A stretch of DNA of 36,367 bases from Anaerolinea sp. (GTDB lineage Bacteria > Chloroflexota > Anaerolineae > Aggregatilineales > UBA2796). The notes beneath the pieces are model-generated. The model was not told the DNA's origin. It worked only from the letters and a program-made list of their open reading frames with translations, and searched no databases. The DNA lies in contig JACSRJ010000184.1 of NCBI GenBank assembly GCA_014879835.1, forward strand, positions 1 through 36,367, in the 5' to 3' direction. Positions 23,004 through 30,800 of this stretch are shown piece after piece. The first letter of the stretch is position 1, and each line of letters opens with the position of its first letter. Position numbers and translations under genes: made by a program.

Positions 23004-24038
23004 ATGCACAAGACCCTTCGCGCCACTGGGATCACAGGCTTAGGCGCTTACCTTCCTTCTCAAGTGGTCACCAACGAAGACCTCGTCGCTTCCGGCTTGG
23101 AGACTAGCCACGAGTGGATTTGGCAAAAGATCGGGATTCGGGAACGGCGTCTGGCGGCCCCCGGTGAAGCCACCTCCGACATGGCGATTAAAGCCGCCCA
23201 ACGGGCAATTGCAGATGCAGGCATCACCCCCGCTGATCTTGACCTCATCATCGTTACCAGCATGAACTTTGACTACAAAACGCCTGCCACTGCGGCCATT
23301 GTCCAGCACGCTTTGGGGGCACGCTGCGCAGCCTTTGATCTGGGATCAGCGTGCAGTGGTTTTGTGTACGCTTGTGCGGTCGCCAGCAAGTTTGTTCAGG
23401 ATGGGATGATGAATACGGTGCTGGTGATCGGCTCCGAACACAACTCCTCGATCATGAGCTGGCAGGATCGCACCACCTGTGTTTATTTTGGGGATGGCGC
23501 GGGCGCAGCCGTGATTCAACCCGTTAAAGCCGGATATGGTTTTCTCGGTTTTGATCTGGGCGCGGATGGCAGCGGGGCGGATGCGATCATGATCCCCGGC
23601 GGGGGCAGTCGTCTGCCCGCAACGGCCGAGACCGTTGAGCCAGTTCAGGTGGATCGGGGGGTGACTCGCAGTCCGCAGCATTTCACCATGAAAGGACGCG
23701 AGGTCTTTGATTTTGTGCAGCGCACCCTGCCTCTCACCCTCGAACAGGGTGCGGAAGCCGCGGGGTTCAGCCTCAAGGAGATCGATTATTTTGTCCTCCA
23801 TCAGGCAAACCGCTGGATGGTGGCAGAGTCCCTCAAACGGATGGGTATCCCCCTGCACAAAACGTACTTCAACATTGATCGTTATGGCAACATGGCCTCC
23901 GCCTCTGTTCCGGTGGCGCTTTGGGAGGCACGCGAAGAAGGCTGCATCGCGGAGGGGCAAATCGTGGCGCTCTCCGGCTTTGGGGCAGGGTTGGCATGGG
24001 GCACGGCCGTTCTGCGTTGGTCGGATCGTGCGATCTGA
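23004..24038 (+). CDS. fabH: 3-oxoacyl-ACP synthase III (KAS III)
   Basis: A 344-residue thiolase-fold condensing enzyme that starts fatty-acid synthesis by joining acetyl- (or branched acyl-) CoA to malonyl-ACP. The triad is complete: Cys117 (GSACSGFVYA), His266 (VLHQANRWM) and Asn296 (DRYGNMASAS). TCVYFGDGAGAAVI and LSGFGAGLAWG are family signatures. The ATG at 23004 has a strong site (AAGGAGA, 22992-22998) and gives the usual N-terminus (TGITGLGAYLPSQVVTNEDL). It stands alone, without acpP or other fab genes, so it might serve a specialised acyl chain rather than bulk lipid synthesis. Its upstream region carries an operator-like palindrome. Confidence 0.94.
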   Translation: MHKTLRATGITGLGAYLPSQVVTNEDLVASGLETSHEWIWQKIGIRERRLAAPGEATSDMAIKAAQRAIADAGITPADLDLIIVTSMNFDYKTPATAAIVQHALGARCAAFDLGSACSGFVYACAVASKFVQDGMMNTVLVIGSEHNSSIMSWQDRTTCVYFGDGAGAAVIQPVKAGYGFLGFDLGADGSGADAIMIPGGGSRLPATAETVEPVQVDRGVTRSPQHFTMKGREVFDFVQRTLPLTLEQGAEAAGFSLKEIDYFVLHQANRWMVAESLKRMGIPLHKTYFNIDRYGNMASASVPVALWEAREEGCIAEGQIVALSGFGAGLAWGTAVLRWSDRAI

Positions 24039-24066
24039 ACGCGGTGTGGCTGCCCTGAACCTGATC

Positions 24067-24099
24067 TAAAAATCCCCCTCACCGGGCGGCGAGGGGGAT
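24067..24099 (-). terminator. Intrinsic terminator of rpsA, shared with fabH
   Basis: A perfect 9-bp stem, ATCCCCCTC (24072-24080) with GAGGGGGAT (24091-24099), with an inner CCG/CGG extension. On the minus strand the stem runs into TTTTTAG, a good U-tract, 65 nt after the rpsA stop. On the plus strand it lies 33 nt after fabH and is followed by ACTTT, so it may also stop fabH transcripts. Confidence 0.8.
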
Positions 24100-24163
24100 A
24101 CTTTAGGAGAACAAATGGCGGCGCTGCACGGAGAACCGAGCGACGGTTAAGCCATCGCGCCGA

Positions 24164-25588
24164 TCAATAATCGCCCTCGTCGTCGAAGCCGTCGAAGTCG
24201 CCCTTCCCCTTTTTGCCCTTTTTGCCCCGCTTGCGGTCGCGGCGGCGTTCGCCTTCACGCAGAGAGGCAGCCTCAAAGTCGGCGATGTCAACCCCCGCAG
24301 GTTCTTCGGGACGCATCGCACGACGGTAGTCAGCCTCTGCGTATTCGGCCGAGTTGGCACGCTTGAGGCTCAACCCCAGACGGCGGTTCTCGGTGTCGAT
24401 CTTGACCACCCGTAGGGTAAGCACATCACCTTCATTGACCACATCCTTGGGGTGATTCACCCGCTGGGGGGCCAACTCGCTGATGTGGATTAACCCTTCG
24501 ATTTCGGGGTTATCCACCAAGCGAGCGAACGCCCCAAACTTGGTCAGTTTGGTGATTGTGCCCTGCACCAGTTGATTCTGCTGGTACTTACGGGCAATCG
24601 CCATCCAAGGGTCTTCTTCGCGCTTTTTGATGCTCAGACCAATGCGCTTACGTTCGCGGTCAACGGCAATCACCTCGACTTCAACTTCCTGCCCCACCTT
24701 CAGGATTTCCTTGGGATGGGTGATGTGTTTCCACGAGAGTTCAGTCAGGTGAACCAGACCGTCAGCGCCGCCCACATCAACAAACACGCCGAAGTCGGCA
24801 ATGCTCTTGACCCGTCCGATCTTGACGTCCCCAACATTCAATTCGTCAAGCAGCTTTTCTTTGCGCTGCTCACGGAAAGCCGGGGTAGCGTCTCGTTCGG
24901 AGAGGATGAGACGATTACGGGCACGGTCAACTTCTAGCACCTTAACGGCGATGTCTTCGCCGCGCATCGACCCCCATTTTTCCTGAGGATCAGTGCCAGT
25001 GGCGCGGGTGCGGCGATCACGGCTTGCTTGACTTTCGGGCACAAACCCGCGAAGGCGTCCGAAGCGCACGATCAGGCCACCTTTGTTGTAGCCGTCGATC
25101 TTGCCTTCATACACGTCACCAGTGCCACGCATGGTCTCTGCCTGCTGCCAGTCGCGTTCTTCGGTAGCCCGAGTCAGCGAGACCACAACAAGTCCGTTTC
25201 GGTTTTCGGGACTCAGGACAAACACTTCCACTTCTTCGCCCACTTTGAGGGCTTCGAGGGACTCTTTGTCCATCCGTTCCAGTTCTTTGCTGGGCACAAT
25301 ACCCGGTGCCTTCAGACCCAGATCAATCATGATCTCGGTCGGGGTGGTCTGGGCAATGGTGCCTTTGATAATATCGCCCTTTTTGATTTGAGGGCCGCTT
25401 TGCTGGTCAACACTCGCCGCCGAATCGGCGCTTGCCACCGCTGCCGCTTCTGCGGGGGCTTCGTTGACCGGGGTGGATTCGGATGCCGCAGGGACGTGGG
25501 ACTCGCCGTTAGGCTGTCCTTCCTGCGAGACGGGTGCAGTCTCCGGGGTCGGGTCCTGCTCGCCTGCGGCGTGGATATTGGACTCCAT
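24164..25588 (-). CDS. rpsA: 30S ribosomal protein S1-like protein (four S1 domains)
   Basis: A 474-residue RNA-binding protein that helps mRNA engage the 30S subunit. An Ala/Glu/Pro-rich N-terminus (1-65) precedes four S1 (OB-fold) repeats at about 68-140, 157-230, 245-318 and 328-403. Repeats 3 and 4 are the most canonical (GRVKSIADFGVFVDVGGADGLVHLTEL and GTITKLTKFGAFARLV). The C-terminus has a basic patch (RRRDRKRGKKGKKGKG) and ends in an acidic DFDGFDDEGDY, both unusual additions. E. coli S1 has six repeats; four is common in Gram-positives and Chloroflexota. The ATG at 25588 has GGAGAA 9 nt upstream; a TTG at 25609 is ignored. It is a single-gene unit with a consensus promoter and an intrinsic terminator. 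Confidence 0.92.
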   Translation of the reverse strand: MESNIHAAGEQDPTPETAPVSQEGQPNGESHVPAASESTPVNEAPAEAAAVASADSAASVDQQSGPQIKKGDIIKGTIAQTTPTEIMIDLGLKAPGIVPSKELERMDKESLEALKVGEEVEVFVLSPENRNGLVVVSLTRATEERDWQQAETMRGTGDVYEGKIDGYNKGGLIVRFGRLRGFVPESQASRDRRTRATGTDPQEKWGSMRGEDIAVKVLEVDRARNRLILSERDATPAFREQRKEKLLDELNVGDVKIGRVKSIADFGVFVDVGGADGLVHLTELSWKHITHPKEILKVGQEVEVEVIAVDRERKRIGLSIKKREEDPWMAIARKYQQNQLVQGTITKLTKFGAFARLVDNPEIEGLIHISELAPQRVNHPKDVVNEGDVLTLRVVKIDTENRRLGLSLKRANSAEYAEADYRRAMRPEEPAGVDIADFEAASLREGERRRDRKRGKKGKKGKGDFDGFDDEGDY

Positions 25589-25624
25589 TAGTTTTCGTTC
25601 TCCGTGCAACAGGGGTACATCGGC

Positions 25625-25654
25625 ATTATATCATTAGGCGTGCATTAGGGTCAA
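25625..25654 (-). promoter_or_regulatory. Promoter of rpsA
   Basis: On the minus strand TTGACC (25649-25654) and a perfect TATAAT (25625-25630) are separated by 18 bp. Transcription from about 25618 gives a leader of about 30 nt to the ATG at 25588, enough for the ribosome site but not for a large autoregulatory structure. Confidence 0.85.
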
Positions 25655-26000
25655 ACCCAAAATGAGGAGAATTTATCCTGTACACGCCAAAGCCGTAATT
25701 TTACACAAGATCAAGATGGAGTTCCACAAATTCCTGCAAAAAGGGTGATAAAGCTCGACCGTATTTCCCCTTTCCTCCCTTCCCTGCGCGGCAAATGAGG
25801 ACAGACTGCATCCAAACCGCAGCTTCTAACGATGGTACAGTACCCCTTTTGCCCAAGGTAATCCGAAGGGAAAAACAGGGAAAAACGTTGTCCAAAGTTG
25901 CTTTTCACACAATCCCCCTGAGGTGATATGTCCATCGAATCTGGCAACTCGCCCAAATGAGGTAAACTTGGAGCAGCGCATTTTTGGCGAGGAACCCTCC
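25655..26000. other. Divergent intergenic region rpsA / nuclease-like gene
   Basis: These 346 bases hold no supported gene; short reverse frames here lack family features. A weak plus-strand promoter candidate (CTGGCA near 25940, TAAACT near 25962, 16 bp apart) and the ribosome site GAGGA before 26001 are the only signals seen. Confidence 0.35.
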
Positions 26001-26498
26001 ATGAGTACCAAACCACCTCCTCGATTTAATGCTTGGCACGCTGGCAACCTTCCCGATCCGATCCGCCTGACCCGGTTTCGCTCCCAACTTGAAATTCGTT
26101 TTGCCTTGGAACTAGAAGCACGCCATTTGCGCTGGTTTTATGAACCGCAGCGCTTAGGCGAATCCCGCTACTTGCTCGATTTTTACCTGCCGGATTGTAA
26201 AGCTTGGGTAGAGGTCAAGGGCCGGGTGAGTTCCCGCGATCATCTGGCCCTACGCGAAGTGGCTCATTTATTATCGGTGCAGCGGGGGCATCGGCTTTAC
26301 ATGTGGACAGCAAATAAAGCCTATGTGGTCAGCCAGACCGATTTTAAGCCCCTAACCCATGAGGTTTTTTGGCTGGCCCTCAGTCCTTGCCCGCCTGAAG
26401 CCGCTTCGGGAGAGGCGTCTCCTCAAGAGGCGCCAACCGAGTCGCCTGATCCAGCACCGCCGGAATGGTCAACTTCCCATCAAGTTGAGGAAGATTGA
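26001..26498 (+). CDS. PD-(D/E)XK nuclease-like protein
   Basis: A 165-residue protein. Residues 25-115 match a small PD-(D/E)XK endonuclease-type core: a helix with Glu31 (FRSQLEIRFALEL), WFYEPQRL, then LDF...EVK with Asp60, Glu71 and Lys73. This is the layout seen in TnsA-like and phage/Holliday-type nucleases (YEP..PDF..EVKG). A Pro/Glu-rich tail (about 130-165) follows. The ATG at 26001 has GAGGA about 8 nt upstream; the in-frame start at 25923 has no ribosome site. No transposon, phage or modification genes adjoin it, so its target is unknown. Its last 119 nt overlap the convergent gene. Nuclease activity is inferred from the motif only. Confidence 0.75.
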   Translation: MSTKPPPRFNAWHAGNLPDPIRLTRFRSQLEIRFALELEARHLRWFYEPQRLGESRYLLDFYLPDCKAWVEVKGRVSSRDHLALREVAHLLSVQRGHRLYMWTANKAYVVSQTDFKPLTHEVFWLALSPCPPEAASGEASPQEAPTESPDPAPPEWSTSHQVEED

Positions 26499-26895
26499 CA
26501 CTGCCGGGGGTGAGATGAAGCATCACATTGGCCCCCGGTGGAACAATCACCGTGAACCTGACCCGGGCCGCGCCGCCGATCACTGGTTTGCGTTTGACTA
26601 CAATATAAATGCCTTCAGCATCCTGCTCAGTTACAAACTCCAGCCCAAAGTGTGCTGTGAGCGAAGCGACCAGTTCAACCTGATCTGGTTCACCCCCCCG
26701 CTCTACCGTTACTTCACAGCCGCTGCCCCGCACATAGACGGTTGTGGGCAGGTTGACCTTAAAGACCTTCCGGTAACTTTTGCTGGCGCGCCGTGCGGCA
26801 GCCCCTGCCACAGCCAGCGCTGCCGATTCCATGCCCCGCCGCGCCAACGGGGAGCGCATCAGCCGCCATCCAGTGCGGATCAGTCGTCCGATCAT
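26380..26895 (-). CDS. Hypothetical protein, beta-rich (DUF4097-like)
   Basis: A 171-residue protein. The basic N-terminus (1-42, with MIGRLIRTGWRLMRS and an Ala-rich helix) could be a membrane-associated helix. Residues 43-150 are beta-rich (VNLPTTVYVRGSGCEVTVERG, ARVRFTVIVPPGANVMLHLTPGSVNLPQLDGKLTIP), reminiscent of the beta-helical head of DUF4097-type adhesin-like proteins. That is a weak resemblance, not an assignment. The ATG overlaps the stop of the upstream gene by 4 nt (ATGA), implying translational coupling. Its 3' end overlaps the nuclease-like gene antisense by 119 nt, including its last ~39 residues. Confidence 0.65.
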   Translation of the reverse strand: MIGRLIRTGWRLMRSPLARRGMESAALAVAGAAARRASKSYRKVFKVNLPTTVYVRGSGCEVTVERGGEPDQVELVASLTAHFGLEFVTEQDAEGIYIVVKRKPVIGGAARVRFTVIVPPGANVMLHLTPGSVNLPQLDGKLTIPAVLDQATRLAPLEETPLPKRLQAGKD

Positions 26896-27215
26896 AGTTG
26901 AAACCCCTGCCGAAAGTTGACCAACTTACGCGAATAATCGGTGACAAAGGTACTCAATTTCTGCTCTAGGCGTTTCCACGCGCTGCTGATCAAGGCACTC
27001 TGAACAGCTTCAAGAGTCTCCGCGAGAAATTCCACCTGCCGATTCGGATAATCGCCCCATGCAGTGCCATAAGCGCGGAACATATGGAGTCCCAAGCCCT
27101 GCATTCGAGGAACCATCTCATTCACCACAAACTGGAAATACTCCTCATGAGATTCTGGGATCACATTGTAGCGCAGCATCAACTTGTAGCGGGGGGTAAA
27201 ACGGGCGTTATCCAC
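26892..27215 (-). CDS. Hypothetical protein (dimeric alpha/beta barrel-like)
   Basis: A protein of about 107 residues, upstream of and coupled to the preceding gene by a 4-nt overlap. The sequence (RYKLMLRYNVIPESHEEYFQFVVNEMVPRMQ..., VEFLAETLEAVQSALISSAWKRLEQKL) has the beta-alpha-alpha pattern of small ferredoxin-like/dimeric barrel proteins of the NIPSNAP type, but no family is certain. Start choice: GTG 27215 has GAGGA just upstream (spacing about 4) and is preferred. GTG 27284 would add a 23-residue unstructured leader, and ATG 27179 would clip the first strand. A 6-bp hairpin with CTTC loop (27248-27263) lies just upstream of the chosen start. Confidence 0.65.
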   Translation of the reverse strand: MDNARFTPRYKLMLRYNVIPESHEEYFQFVVNEMVPRMQGLGLHMFRAYGTAWGDYPNRQVEFLAETLEAVQSALISSAWKRLEQKLSTFVTDYSRKLVNFRQGFQL

Positions 27216-27334
27216 ACAATCCTCATTTGATTCATTAGTACCCAAAGGGGGCACTTCTGCCCCTATCGATCCCGATCTTAGCACGAGAGTGGCTCAGATG
27301 CACCCCTTCGCTGGAACGGGACTCAAAAGGAGGA

Positions 27335-27362
27335 TTCACCCTGCCCCTGTTGGCTGTATAAT
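27335..27362 (+). promoter_or_regulatory. Promoter of the SRPBCC gene
   Basis: A perfect -10 TATAAT (27357-27362), preceded by TG, has a weak -35 TTCACC (27335-27340) at 16 bp. The start near 27369 gives a leader of about 33 nt carrying the ribosome site GCGAGGA (27391-27397). Confidence 0.65.
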
Positions 27363-27401
27363 GAGAGTATCAACGGTTCTTTTATACCTTGCGAGGACAT
27401 G

Positions 27402-27869
27402 ATGTCAACGATGTATGCAGAAGCATCTGCCATTGTGGATGCTCGCCCTGAAACGGTATATGAAATCGTCGCGGATTACACCGATGGTCATGCTGCGATT
27501 CTGCCTAAACCCTACTTCTCCGATATGAAGATCGAAAAGGGTGGTAAGGGCGCTGGTACAGTTGTGAAGGTGGTGATGAACGTTTGGGGAGTCAAACGCA
27601 CCTACCACTTCACTGTAACTGAACCGCATCCGGGAGAAGTCCTGACCGAATCTGACCCTGAGTCCGGCGTGACTACCACCTTCACTTTTGAACCGGTAGA
27701 AGGTGGGCCACGAACCCAAGTGACCATTCGCACAGAGATGAAGTCCAGCAAAGGCATTAGGGGCGTCATGGAACGCCTCTTTACGCCCGGCCTTACCCGC
27801 CGCATCTATGAAAAGGAATTGGCGCAGCTTAACACCTACATTCAGCAGCGGCGTCACAGCAGCAGTTGA
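27402..27869 (+). CDS. SRPBCC-family (START/Bet v1-like) protein
   Basis: A 155-residue helix-grip protein. The N-terminal strand and helix (AEASAIVDARPETVYEIVADYTDGHAAILPKPYF) and the C-terminal long helix (GVMERLFTPGLTRRIYEKELAQLNTYI) are typical of polyketide-cyclase/SRPBCC proteins, which bind hydrophobic ligands in a central cavity. Strands GTVVKVVMNVWGVKRTYHFTVTE and TTFTFEPVEGG lie between. Three in-frame ATGs (27399, 27402, 27411) compete; 27402 has GAGGA at 4-nt spacing and is favoured slightly. Ligand and role are unknown. It has its own promoter, and its stop lies within an inverted repeat shared with the convergent TPR gene. Confidence 0.85.
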   Translation: MSTMYAEASAIVDARPETVYEIVADYTDGHAAILPKPYFSDMKIEKGGKGAGTVVKVVMNVWGVKRTYHFTVTEPHPGEVLTESDPESGVTTTFTFEPVEGGPRTQVTIRTEMKSSKGIRGVMERLFTPGLTRRIYEKELAQLNTYIQQRRHSSS

Positions 27870-27885
27870 TCACTTGATTCAACTG
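27863..27885. repeat. Inverted repeat containing both convergent stop codons
   Basis: CAGTTGA (27863-27869) and TCAACTG (27879-27885) are perfect inverted repeats with a 9-nt spacer. Each arm ends in the TGA stop of one gene, so both genes finish with the same AGT TGA (Ser-stop). No T-tract follows. Confidence 0.6.
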
Positions 27886-30800
27886 CCTCGCTTTAAACGT
27901 CCGATTAACTGCTGAACGGCCCAGATCAAGGCGGCATGGGTACGGGGTTGATCATGGAGCAGGTCATTCGCTTCCTGAAGCTGTGCCAAGGACTGATCGG
28001 GATCCGATGCGACTCCCCCCGCGATCCCGATCAGAGTCAGGGCGCGGGCGGCAGATTCATCCCCACCCAAAGCTTTTTTTCCTTTTTGAGCCGATTCTAC
28101 AAGGGTATCCAAATAGCTTTGGGTGTCCCCCCCCCGCCCTAAGGCTGCACTGGCTTGGGCCTGAAGCGCCCGCACAAAAGCCGTACCTACGGGATCATCG
28201 GCACCACTTCGCTGGATCAAGATCAGGGACTGCTCTGCTGCCCGAAGGGTTTGGAGATGACGTTCAATCTCGATGTTGAGTCGATCCCAAAGACGCTGCG
28301 CTTCCTCCCGTATGGACGGACGGCGGGCACGGGCAATCACCCCCTGATACAAGGCCGCGGCTTCCTCTAGCTGTCCCTGCATTTCCCGCGCTGATCCCAT
28401 GCCCAGTGTGATTGCGTCCAGCCGATCTGGATCAGGGTTGGGCAGAGACTTCTCTACCTTCAGGGATTCCTCGTAAGCACGGGCGGCTTCTCCCGCTCGA
28501 TTCAGGGAAAGGTAGAGGCGCCCTAGTTCGCGCAGCGTTTCAATGTGCCGCTCTGGGGTATGACGGGGATCGAGGTAGACCAGCGCCTCGTGAAGGCGGA
28601 TCGTGGCTTTGTCCAGTTCACCCCGCTTCTCATGGGCGCTTGCAAGACCATTAAGGATCGCCACAATAGCGCCGCCCTGCTGCTGTGAACGAGATCGCTC
28701 CAACTCCAGCGCTTTTTCAAGGTGGGCAATGGCGTTGGCAAACTGGCCTCGTTCGAGGTACAGCTCACCGAGAGCGCGCTCGGTGGCGGCCAACTCCGTC
28801 GGGTATTGATCCCGGCGCAGAAAATTGAGGGCCTTGTGGTAACTGTCGAGGGCTTCCTTGCCCATCCCTTGCGCTCGGTAGCCATCGCCTAGAATCTTGA
28901 GGGTCATCCCGGTGCGATCATCCTGCACCGCTTCCAGCACCAACTTAAGATGTTTACGGGCCCGATCATGAGACCCCAAATTGGTGAAGATCGCGCCCAA
29001 CCCTCGGTGAATCTCGGCCCGATCCAGTGGCGACGCCCCCTCGATCCCTAGGGCACTGTCGTAGGCATTGATAGCCGCTTGGGCCTGCCCGATCTTCACA
29101 AAAGAGTCGGCCTGTTCTGTGAGCAAAACACGGCGCTGATCAGGGCTGATGGACTCAAACTGAAGGGCGTCAAAGTAGGCCTCCACCGCCTGCTGATATT
29201 GTCCGGCCTGCGCCCATGCCCGGGCCAGCGCCACTATCGTCTCCAACACCTGATCACTTTCGCGGCGGGTATCCTGATGGTTCAAAGAGCGTCGATAGTT
29301 TTCAGCAGCAGAGGCGAACTGCCCAAGAGTCGCGTGGGCCCGGGCCTTATCAAAAAAGACGTTGGCCAGCAGCGTCGAATCCGCCTGAGATGCCCCTTCC
29401 ACAATGTGCAAAGCGTGATCAAAGGTGTCGATAGCCTCACTGAAACGTCGCATTCGCAGCCGGACATAGGCAAGGGCGATCAGGGTCTCAGTGTAGATCG
29501 TCAGATCACGCTCACGGGAGAGCCGCCCTAAAGCCAAATCGTAGCAGCGCACTGCCTCACCTTCAAAGCCTTGCTCTGTACACAGGCGGGCCATCTCACG
29601 GGCGATCAATCCCTGCGCGTGGGTATCCGGCTCCAAAGCCGCAGCCGCTTCAAAGTGCCTTAGGGCGTCTTCTAACAAACCCACATGGGCCGCTGCCTGC
29701 GCCAGACTGAGTCGGGTTTCGAGCATCAGCCATGGATACGCCCCAACAACTTCTGAGGGCAGTACCAGAAGGGGACTCAAGACCTCATGCGCATCTGACC
29801 AGCGCTCCAGACGCAGATACAACCGTCCCAAGTCGCGCCGTGCGGCATGATAGGCGGGGTGCTGCTCTGGAGGCGCAAAGGCCGCGCACAGTTCAAGGGC
29901 TTGTTCTGCCAGATCGATCAACTCAACAGGGTTATCCAGCGGGGGATCACTGCGTAAATAAAGCCCAATGGCAAGGGCCCGCACCCCCGGATGATCATGG
30001 CTGAGGGCTGTTTGAAGATGTTTGCCCAGACGCTTTAACCATTCGTCAAAGGCCTCTGCGCCACGTGCATTCCGCTCTGCTTCCGCACTTCGCTGAGCAA
30101 GCCAGCATTCACTAAAACCGATCCATGCCAGATCGCCTCCGGGTGGACGGATCAAAATATCTACGGCGCGTCCGCCAGCCTCTAAGGACTCAACATACCG
30201 CCCCATCTCCCACAAGAGCATCGCCAAGGCAAGCGCGGTGGTGGCCGTCCCCTGACGATCCCGATGTTCGTCTTTGAGGGTGAGGGCGCGGCGATAATTG
30301 GCCACAGCACGATCCCCCAGACCAGCCCGCTGTTGGGCTTCGGCCATCTCATGCAGAGCGATCCCGATCTCGTGATCATCCCGGTGGGGCACCCCACCAA
30401 GAGCGTTGGATTCGGCTTCAAAGGCGATTGCGGCCGCTTCAAAGGCCCCAGCCCGTTTGCCGATCCGTCCCAGCACCCGCGAGGCAGTCGCTTCTGAAAA
30501 GGGATCAGAGCGTTCGCCGCTGATCTGCCGCACTGCACGGGCAGCCCGATCCGCTTCACTATCATCGCCTAACATAAACCGAAGGTGAGCGTACAGCGCC
30601 TGACTCGCTTTTTGGCGGGCAAAAACCGGACGCACCTGATTAGCCTCGTACCAAATGCCTTCTGCGCCCACCAAACGGGCTGCTTCCTCCACTGCGCCTT
30701 TTTGGGCAAGGGCCCGCCCCTGTGCCCGCGCCAGAATCCCCCGCCACGCCGGGGGAGCCTCGTGCTGAGCAGCGTTGTAGGCTCTGATCGCCTGCTCCCA

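Noticed and set aside
25028-25591. Plus-strand frame of 187 codons opposite rpsA
   Set aside because: Antisense to four conserved S1 domains. The His/Phe/Arg-rich translation is typical of a shadow frame.
25711-26016. Reverse-strand frame of 101 codons in the rpsA/nuclease gap
   Set aside because: No ribosome site, no recognisable domain, and it runs across the nuclease-gene start.
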